Positions 24,265-32,058 of a stretch of 32,058 bases of DNA are shown piece by piece. The notes under the pieces were generated by a model that was not told where the DNA came from, did no database searches, and saw nothing but the letters and a program-made list of their open reading frames with translations. This DNA comes from Kofleriaceae bacterium (GTDB lineage Bacteria; Myxococcota_A; Polyangia; Haliangiales; Haliangiaceae). The number at the start of each line of letters is the position of its first letter. Within the stretch, counting starts at the first letter, position 1. The stretch is from positions 1 to 32,058 of the forward strand of contig JAGPCY010000062.1 of assembly GCA_018057825.1 (NCBI GenBank), in the 5' to 3' direction. Made by a program: the position numbers and the translations under genes.

Positions 24265-27200
24265 TCACGGCGTCGCGCACAGCCGCAGCCCGACCGTGAC
24301 GTCGCGGGCCGTGCGCGCCCGGTCCTGGTGGTTGACGATCCAGGCCGCGATCGATCGCCAGTACCAGGCGCCGCCGCGCGCGACGAAGCGCCGATCGTCG
24401 ACCCGCACCAGCTCCCAGGCGTTGCCGGCCAGATCGTCCACGTCGAAGGGGCTGCGCGAGGCCGGGTGCTGGCCGACCGGGTCGGGGCCGCTCTGGTCGC
24501 CGCTTCGGCTGTGGGCCTCGTAGGTGTTGGCGTCGCCCGGGACCAAGGTCGGCCCGTGGGGGAAGCGCCGGCCGTCGGCGCCGCGGGCCGCCCGCTCCCA
24601 CTCGCGATCGGTGCACCAGCGGATGCCGGGCTGGCGCCGAGCCCGCCATGCCAGGTAGGCCTCGGCGTCGTCGACCGAGATCCCGACCACCGGCAGCTCG
24701 CGCCAGCGGGCGAGGCCGTGGTCGCGGCGCCCCGGGTAGTGGATCCGGCCGGCGTCGTCGCTGCGCAGGACGAAGCGACCGCGGTCGAGCGCGAAGTCCC
24801 AGCGCCCCGGGGTGCGCTCGCGCAGGGTCAGGGCGGCGGCGTCGAGGATCGATCCACTGCCCACGGTCGGCGTGTGGCGGGCGCGGTCGGCCGGCGCCAG
24901 ATCGTCGAGAAAGGCCAGCCAGTCGGCGAAGGTGACCTCGGTCTGGCCGATCAAGAACGCGTCGGTGTAGGCCTCGTGCTCGGGCGGCGCGGCGAAGAAC
25001 GCCTGGCGCAGATCTTCGTCGCCGCGGAAGCCGTAGCGGAAGCGACCGGCCGGCACGTAGACGAAGCCGGGCGGGAACGTCGTCGGATCGGGCAAGGCGA
25101 CGTCGGCGACGAAGCGCTCGCCGCGGGTGACGACCAGCGGGTAGCGGATCGCGGTGGCGCCGACGGTGAAGGTCACGCGATACGAGCCGGGCGGCAGCGT
25201 CAGCTCGCGCAGCGGCGTGGTCGTCGGCGCGGCTACCGCGGCGAGCGTCAGGCGGCCATCGCGCTCGTCGTAGCGCTCGACCGCGACCGCGACTCGCGCC
25301 GCGCCGGTGGTCAGGGTGACGGTGGCCGGCGCGAGCCAGCGCCGTTGGCGGGCGCCGTCGAGGTCCCACAGCGGCAGGCGGCGCGCCAGGTCGTCGAGCT
25401 GGGCGGCGTCGCCGGCCTGTTCGGCGGCGAGCATGCGCTGGTAGGTCAGCTCGGCGAGGGCGGCGCGGACGTCGGCCCGCGCCGGATCGGCCAGGACCGC
25501 GGCCTCGAGGGCGCGAGCGCCGCGCGCGCGCTCGGCGTCGGCGGCCGCGGCGGCGGCCCGGGCCTGGGCCCACGCGGCCTCGGCCGGCTCGAGGGCGTCG
25601 GCCGCGAACCCGGCCAGCGCGGCCTGGGCGGCCCGGGCGGCGCGCTCGGCGTGGGGCCGCTCGGCGTCGGCGGCCGCGGCGGCGATCGCCTGATGGCGGG
25701 CGACCGTGGCGCGGCGCGCGCGCGCGTCGGCCAGGCGCAGGCCGATCCAGACCGCGGCGATCGCGGCGGGGATCGCGATCGCCAGCGCGCGCCGGCGCCA
25801 CCGCCGACGGCGATGCTGGCGCGCCGACGCGGCCACGAACGCGCGGGCCTCGGGCGGCACCGCGCTCGGGTCGAGCTCGGCGAGCTGGCGTTCGCTCCAC
25901 AGCCCGTCGGTGCGCGCGCCCAGGCGCTGCCAGTCGGCGGCGGCGCGGGTCAAGCGCTCGGCGGTGGCGCGGACCCCGGCGCTGGCGTCGAGCCAGCCGC
26001 GCAGGGTCGCCCAGGCGCCGACCAGCGCGTCGTGGGCCAGCTCGTAGGTCGGGTGGTCGCCGCCGCGCGCGACCACCAGGCGGCCGCGGACCAGCGCGTC
26101 GAGGGCTCGGCGGGCGTCGTCGCCGTCGACCAGCTCGGCCTCGGTCCGGCGCGCCCGGGTGTCGTCGCTGGTCACCAGGGCGATCGCGAGCGCGCGCGCG
26201 GCCCGCCGCGGCCCAGGCAAGAGCGCGTCGAGGACCGCGTCGGCGTGCTTGGCCAGGGCGCCGCCGACGCCGCCAAGGGCCGCGAGCGCGGCGTGGGGGA
26301 TCACGCCGTCGGCGGTGCGGGCTTGCCACAGCTCGGCCAGCGCGAACTGGAGCAGCGGCAGCGCGCCGTCGCCGCGGCCGCCAGCGGCGACCAGCTCGTC
26401 GACCATGGCCTCGGTCTCGAACCGGGTCGAGGCCCGGCGCGCCGGCTCGGTGATCGCGGCCCGCAGCTCGGCGCGGCCGGGCGGCAAGAGCGGGACGATC
26501 GCGCGGGCGACGGTCTCGCCGCCGTCGAGGAGCGCCGCCACCCGGGCCAGGAAATCGCTGCGCACGGTCGCCAGCACCCGGACCGCCGGCCCGGGGTGGA
26601 GCAGGGCGCGCAAGACCCGGGCCGCGGCGGTCGCGGTCGCCGGCGGCGCCAGGGTGATCAGCTCCTCGAGCTGATCGAGGAACACCACCAGCGGCCCGAC
26701 GGCGGACGCCCGGGCCCGGATCGCGGCGGCCGCGGCCTCGGGATCGTCGGTCAGGGTCCGGGTCACCGCGTCGACCGATTCCTCGAGCCACGGCGCCAGC
26801 TCGGCGGCCAAGGCGGCGAGGGGATCGGTCCCCGGCAAGACCACCAGCGCCCGCCAGCGCGGCCCGGCGCCGCCGTCGACCAGCCGGGGCAGCACCCCGG
26901 CCCGGCACAGCGACGACTTGCCCGAGCCGCTGTCGCCGGTGACGAGCACCAGCGGGGCGTGGCGCAGGCGATCGAGCACGGTCGCGATCGCGGCGTCGCG
27001 GCCGAAGAACAGCGCGCGGTGCTCGGCCTCGAAGGCGGCCAGGCCGCGGTACGGGTTCTCGCGCACCGGGGCGTCGAGGTCGGCGGCCAGCGCCTCGAGC
27101 GCGACCCGCAGGGCCTCGCCGTCGGCGAACCGGTCGGCCGGCGCGCGGCGCAGGCAGCGATCGACGACCGCGATCAGGGCCGTCGGCGCGTCGGCGCAGC

Positions 27201-28098
27201 GGCTCGCCAGGCTGGGCGCGTCGGTGGTGGTCACGATCCGCGCGAGCTCATCGAGGTTGACGCCCAGGCCCGCGAACGGCGGCGCGCCGGCGCACAGCTC
27301 GAACACCAGCGCGCCGAGGGAATAGACGTCGGTGGCGGTGGTCGCGGGCTGCCCTCGCCAGCTCTCGGGAGCCATGTAGCTCGGTGTCCCGAGGACCGCG
27401 CCGTCGGCGGTCACCAGGGCGTCGTCGCTCGAGCTCGGCGGCGCGACCCGGATGGTCGGATCGTCGTCGGGCTTGGCCGCCATGCCCGGCCGCCCGGGCA
27501 GGGTCACGATCTGCCGGGGATCGGCGACGGCGGGGCCGGGCGCGGCGGCCGGCGCGAGGGCCGGCGTCGGGATCGGGGTCGGTGGCCGCGGCGCCGCGGT
27601 GGCGACCTCGGCGGCGGTGTCGCGCAGCTTGGCCAGGCCGAAGTCGAGCAGCTTGACCGTGCCGTCCTCGGTGACCATGGCGTTCGACGCCTTGATGTCG
27701 CGGTGGAGGACGCCGGCGCCGTGCGCGGCGGCAAGCCCGCGAGCCAGGCCGATCGCCAGCTCGACGGCGCGCCGCCACGGCAGCGGCCGCGCCATCTCGG
27801 CCAGCGTCTGGCCGCGGATCAGCTCGGACACCAGGTACGGCCGGCCCGCGGCCTCGCCGGCGCGATGGACCATGACCACGTTGGGGTGGTGCAGGCGGGC
27901 CAGCGCCCGGGCCTCGATCCGGATCCGCTCCGGCGCCGGTCCTGCGCCGCCGTCTTCGACGAGGAACTTGACCGCGACCAGCCGGTCGAGGGTCAGGTCG
28001 CGCGCGACGAACACCTGGCCCATACCGCCATGGCCCAGGGGCCGCACCACGCGGTACTCGTCGAACTCGTCGGGGGGGCGCCACGGCGGCGTGGCCAT
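24265..28098 (-). CDS. Ser/Thr kinase - nSTAND ATPase - SUMF1-like fusion protein
   Basis: A 1277-residue protein. Kinase about 12-340: GHGGMG (22-27), K44, HRDIKASN (D134, N139), DFG (152-154), MAPE (242-245). The activation segment is about 94 residues, with a Pro/Ala-rich insert. An nSTAND-type P-loop module follows (about 348-730): NPYRGLAAFEAEHRALFFGRD, Walker A GDSGSGKSS (388-396) and Walker B VVFLDQLEE (471-479). One membrane segment follows an RRRRWRRR patch (about 760-785), then an Ala-rich helical region, a short PEGA-like beta unit, and a C-terminal SUMF1/FGE-like domain (VYVPAGRFRYG, DAFLIGQTEVTFADWL, WCTDREWERAARG, DDLAGNAWELV, RGGAW). The active-site cysteine pair of true FGE is not seen. 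Start ATG 28098. It diverges from the FHA activator with a 60-bp gap. Confidence 0.9.
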   Translation of the reverse strand: MATPPWRPPDEFDEYRVVRPLGHGGMGQVFVARDLTLDRLVAVKFLVEDGGAGPAPERIRIEARALARLHHPNVVMVHRAGEAAGRPYLVSELIRGQTLAEMARPLPWRRAVELAIGLARGLAAAHGAGVLHRDIKASNAMVTEDGTVKLLDFGLAKLRDTAAEVATAAPRPPTPIPTPALAPAAAPGPAVADPRQIVTLPGRPGMAAKPDDDPTIRVAPPSSSDDALVTADGAVLGTPSYMAPESWRGQPATTATDVYSLGALVFELCAGAPPFAGLGVNLDELARIVTTTDAPSLASRCADAPTALIAVVDRCLRRAPADRFADGEALRVALEALAADLDAPVRENPYRGLAAFEAEHRALFFGRDAAIATVLDRLRHAPLVLVTGDSGSGKSSLCRAGVLPRLVDGGAGPRWRALVVLPGTDPLAALAAELAPWLEESVDAVTRTLTDDPEAAAAAIRARASAVGPLVVFLDQLEELITLAPPATATAAARVLRALLHPGPAVRVLATVRSDFLARVAALLDGGETVARAIVPLLPPGRAELRAAITEPARRASTRFETEAMVDELVAAGGRGDGALPLLQFALAELWQARTADGVIPHAALAALGGVGGALAKHADAVLDALLPGPRRAARALAIALVTSDDTRARRTEAELVDGDDARRALDALVRGRLVVARGGDHPTYELAHDALVGAWATLRGWLDASAGVRATAERLTRAAADWQRLGARTDGLWSERQLAELDPSAVPPEARAFVAASARQHRRRRWRRRALAIAIPAAIAAVWIGLRLADARARRATVARHQAIAAAAADAERPHAERAARAAQAALAGFAADALEPAEAAWAQARAAAAAADAERARGARALEAAVLADPARADVRAALAELTYQRMLAAEQAGDAAQLDDLARRLPLWDLDGARQRRWLAPATVTLTTGAARVAVAVERYDERDGRLTLAAVAAPTTTPLRELTLPPGSYRVTFTVGATAIRYPLVVTRGERFVADVALPDPTTFPPGFVYVPAGRFRYGFRGDEDLRQAFFAAPPEHEAYTDAFLIGQTEVTFADWLAFLDDLAPADRARHTPTVGSGSILDAAALTLRERTPGRWDFALDRGRFVLRSDDAGRIHYPGRRDHGLARWRELPVVGISVDDAEAYLAWRARRQPGIRWCTDREWERAARGADGRRFPHGPTLVPGDANTYEAHSRSGDQSGPDPVGQHPASRSPFDVDDLAGNAWELVRVDDRRFVARGGAWYWRSIAAWIVNHQDRARTARDVTVGLRLCATP

Positions 28099-28158
28099 CG
28101 CGGGCGAATCGTAACGCCGCCGCGCTCGTCCGCGCGGCCGCTTGGCTACAATCGTCGA
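28099..28158. promoter_or_regulatory. Compact divergent promoter region between kinase fusion and FHA activator
   Basis: Sixty bp separate the two divergent starts. On the plus strand TACAAT (28147-28152) ends 6 nt before the GTG of the activator. On the minus strand TACGAT ends 9 nt before the ATG of the kinase. Both imply very short or absent leaders. No strong -35 boxes, sigma54 -24/-12 site or Shine-Dalgarno sequences are visible. Confidence 0.4.
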
Positions 28159-29931
<1,773 letters not shown>

Positions 29932-30061
29932 GGGCGGGTTCGGGTTCGGGTTCGGGATCGGGCTCGGGCTCGGACTCGGGCTCGGTCTCGGACTCGGTCT
30001 CGGACTCGGTCTCGGACTCGGTCTCGGTCTCGGACTCGGTCTCGGTCTCGGTCTCGGTCTC
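29932..30061 (+). repeat. G-rich hexanucleotide array, unit A
   Basis: It begins 1 nt after the stop of the activator gene with GGGCGGG, then GGGTTC units, then GGGATC, GGGCTC, GGACTC and GGTCTC units, about 21 hexamers in all. Unit sequence drifts from GGGTTC on the left to GGTCTC on the right. The first 37 bases hold seven G3 runs with loops of one to three bases, a strong G-quadruplex pattern on the coding strand. Confidence 0.9.
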
Positions 30062-30360
30062 GGGGCGTCGCAGAGCCCTCGGAAGATTGTCCGGGAATGT
30101 CCGAATGTCGGACAGAGCGGCCGGATCTCGGACGAAGCCGGACAGGCGTTGCCCGTGATAGCGCGCAGTTGGCGTTGGCAAGGCGCTTGCTGGTGCGGCG
30201 CTGGCGATGTCGCTCCCACGGCAGGTGTTGCCCGGTCGGTTCCTGATGATCAACCGGCGGTGCGTGCAGCGAGAACTCTTGCTGCGGCCGGACGAGGAGA
30301 CCAACCAGACGTTCCTGTACTGCCTGGCGGTGGCGGCGGCGCGATACGAGATCGAGCTCA
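30061..30360 (+). repeat. Long direct repeat, copy A
   Basis: It matches 31759-32058 base for base as far as the window shows (300 bp, offset 1698). It covers the region upstream of the transposase gene and its first 51 codons. Each copy is preceded by a CTCGGT-type hexamer array. Confidence 0.95.
30088..30144. promoter_or_regulatory. Ten-bp phased TGTCCG/CGGACA array with central hairpin
   Basis: TGTCCGG at 30088, TGTCCGA at 30098, TCGGACA at 30108, TCGGACG at 30128 and CCGGACA at 30138 are spaced in exact multiples of 10 bp. CGGCCGG at 30118 fills the gap. The centre TGTCCGA-atg-TCGGACA is a perfect hairpin. It lies about 65-120 bp upstream of the transposase start and recurs at 31786-31842. 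Confidence 0.7.
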
Positions 30361-31100
30361 TCCTGCCGTCGGCGATGTCGAACCATCACCACGACGTGCT
30401 GTACGACCGGCATGGGCGCGAGGTGGAGTTTCGGGGGTATTTCCACGGCCTGATCGCGCGGGCGATGAACTCGCTGCGAGGGCGGAGTGAGAACTTCTGG
30501 TCGTCGGATGAGCCGTGCGTCGTCGAGCTGGTGGACCCGGCGGACGTGATGGACAAGCTGGTGTACGCGGCGACCAACCCGGTGGCCGGGCTGCTCGTCG
30601 AGCGGGTGCATCACTGGCCGGGCGTGAACGGGCTGGGCGCGCTCCTGGCGGGGCGGACGCTGACCGTGAAGCGGCCGAGGCACTTCTTCCGCGCCGACGG
30701 CACGCTGCCGGAGGAGGTGACGTTGACGCTGACGATCCCGCCGGAGCTCGGGGATGCCGCGGTGGTGCGGCGCGAGCTGCGGGCGCGGGTGGCGGCCGTC
30801 GAGGAGGCCATGGCCGCCGAGCGGCGGCGCACCGGCGCGCGGGTGCTGGGGCGGCGGGGCGTGCTGCGGCAATCGTGGCGGTCGAGCCCGAGCCGGCCGG
30901 CGCCGCGAGGTGGCCTGCGGCCGCGGGTCGCCGCGCGCAGCCGGTGGCAGCGGGTCGCGGCGCTGCAGCGCAATCGGGACTTCATCGACGCCTACCGCGC
31001 CGCGCGGATGCTGTGGCGGGCCGGTCTGCCCGCGGTCTTCCCGCCCGGCACGTACTGGCTCGCGCGCTTCGCGAACATCACGGTCGCCGCCGTCGCGTGA
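30207..31100 (+). CDS. REP-associated-type Y1/HUH transposase (TnpA_REP-like)
   Basis: A 297-residue protein. The HUH histidines are in SNHHHDVLY (H60, H62), and the single catalytic tyrosine is Y120 in KLVYAATNPVAGLL, the usual YxxxNPVxAGLV motif of REP-associated tyrosine transposases. PGRFLMINRRCVQREL at the N-terminus fits the first strand and helix of that fold. The C-terminal half (about 150-297) is a basic, Arg/Ala-rich extension that is longer than in typical RAYTs. Such enzymes nick and join single-stranded hairpin ends. There is no left/right partner gene. The last 39 codons are duplicated just downstream, and the whole upstream region recurs 1698 bp on. Confidence 0.85.
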   Translation: MSLPRQVLPGRFLMINRRCVQRELLLRPDEETNQTFLYCLAVAAARYEIELILPSAMSNHHHDVLYDRHGREVEFRGYFHGLIARAMNSLRGRSENFWSSDEPCVVELVDPADVMDKLVYAATNPVAGLLVERVHHWPGVNGLGALLAGRTLTVKRPRHFFRADGTLPEEVTLTLTIPPELGDAAVVRRELRARVAAVEEAMAAERRRTGARVLGRRGVLRQSWRSSPSRPAPRGGLRPRVAARSRWQRVAALQRNRDFIDAYRAARMLWRAGLPAVFPPGTYWLARFANITVAAVA

Positions 31101-31278
31101 CGACCGCCCCGGTCCGCCGCCCAGCGCGTGCCCCCCGCACGCGCCGTCGCGGCGTGGCCGATCCGGCAGTTTCGCCGCCGCCGCGCCCCGTCGCCCCCGC
31201 CCCTCGCCCGGCCCGCCGCGCCGCCCGCGCCCTCGCTTTCCGCACGTGCCTCCAAAGAACCCCCGGTCCGGCCGCCCC
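30983..31278 (+). repeat. 296-bp tandem repeat, first copy
   Basis: It begins inside the transposase gene (codon 259 on) and continues through the stop into GC-rich noncoding DNA. It is followed directly by a second copy at 31279-31574. The coding parts are identical. A few single-base and one-base length differences occur in the noncoding part. Confidence 0.92.
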
Positions 31279-31574
31279 CATCGACGCCTACCGCGCCGCG
31301 CGGATGCTGTGGCGGGCCGGTCTGCCCGCGGTCTTCCCGCCCGGCACGTACTGGCTCGCGCGCTTCGCGAACATCACGGTCGCCGCCGTCGCGTGACGAC
31401 CGCCCCGGTCCGCCGCCCAGCGCGTGCCCCCCGCACGCGCCGTCGCGGCGTGGCCGATCCGGCAGTTTTGCCGCCGCCGCGTCCCGTCGCCCCGGCCCCT
31501 CTCCCGGCCCGCCGCGCCGCCCGCGCCCTCGCTTTCCGCACGTGCCTCCAAAGAACCCCCGGTCCGGCCGCCCC
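31279..31574 (+). repeat. 296-bp tandem repeat, second copy with duplicated transposase C-terminus
   Basis: Positions 31279-31396 repeat the last 39 codons of the transposase gene and its TGA without a start codon, so this is a decoy 3' end rather than a gene. Confidence 0.92.
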
Positions 31575-31662
31575 CCGCTTTCCGCACGTGCCTCCAAAGA
31601 ACCCCCGGTCCGGCCGCCCCCGGTCCGGCCGCCCCGCCAAAGAACCCCCGGTCCGGCCGCCC
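31530..31662 (+). repeat. 46-bp nested repeats and shorter CCGGTCCGGCCGCCC units
   Basis: A 46-bp unit beginning CGCTTTCCGCACGTGCC occurs at 31530 and 31576 in tandem, and also at 31234 in the first 296-bp copy. After 31620 the array decays into copies of a 15-bp CGGTCCGGCCGCCCC element and a truncated CCAAAGAACCCCCGGTCC piece. Confidence 0.85.

Positions 31663-32058
<396 letters not shown>

Noticed and set aside
24265-25100. Active formylglycine-generating enzyme at the C-terminus of the kinase fusion
   Set aside because: The SUMF1 scaffold is recognisable, but the catalytic cysteine pair expected near the RGGAW region is missing, so a binding or sensor role is more likely.
24328-28158. Plus-strand open frame of over 1200 codons in frame with the FHA activator
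   Set aside because: It is the complement of the kinase-nSTAND gene, rich in Gly/Arg/Gln without domain motifs. The FHA protein begins at 28159.

Overview
The window looks like chromosomal DNA from a high-GC member of the Myxococcota (Polyangia-like). The basis is codon use with almost only G or C in third positions, several large Ser/Thr protein kinases with fused sensor or ATPase modules, an ADYC-type secreted protein with N-terminal NG repeats, and an FHA-containing sigma54 activator. The organism assignment is inference from gene content; no rRNA or marker gene is present.

Layout. (1) 1-1574: part of an IS21-family element on the minus strand (istA running off the window edge, preceded by a Cys-rich zinc-ribbon-like passenger gene). 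(2) 1630-1932: a small unrecognised gene. (3) 1991-13082: a metal-resistance island. A CDF transporter (minus strand) diverges from a blaI/mecI-type repressor gene and an M56 (BlaR1-like) membrane protease gene. Downstream follow an outer-membrane factor, a periplasmic adaptor, an HME-RND pump of the CzcA type, a P1B-4 type metal ATPase and a SAM methyltransferase. Most junctions overlap by 4 bp. A near-identical palindrome (TACTAT-N5-ATAGTA) sits on the divergent promoter and again at the start of the outer-membrane factor gene, which makes the BlaI-like protein the likely local repressor. (4) 13204-14660: an IS3-family element with a probable programmed -1 frameshift. (5) 15092-19589: a kinase/pseudokinase protein diverging from a heme A biosynthesis operon (ctaA-ctaB-DUF420). 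(6) 19646-29931: a signalling block: a membrane kinase with a predicted beta-propeller ectodomain, a secreted ADYC protein, a kinase-nSTAND ATPase-SUMF1 fusion, and a divergent FHA/sigma54 activator. (7) 29932-32058: a repeat-rich tail. It holds a G-quadruplex-type hexanucleotide array, a helically phased TGTCCG array, a REP-associated-type (Y1/HUH) transposase gene, nested 296-bp and 46-bp tandem repeats, and the start of a second, identical copy of the transposase unit 1698 bp downstream.

How it fits together. The metal island reads as one regulon. An M56 protease without a penicillin-binding sensor would destroy or release the BlaI-like repressor when metal is sensed, opening export from cytoplasm to periplasm (P-type ATPase, CDF) and from periplasm to outside (CzcCBA). 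The kinase/FHA block looks like a phosphorylation-responsive signalling neighbourhood. The last 2 kb is an actively rearranging transposase-associated repeat unit. Functions are inferred from family motifs visible in the translations; no database search was possible.
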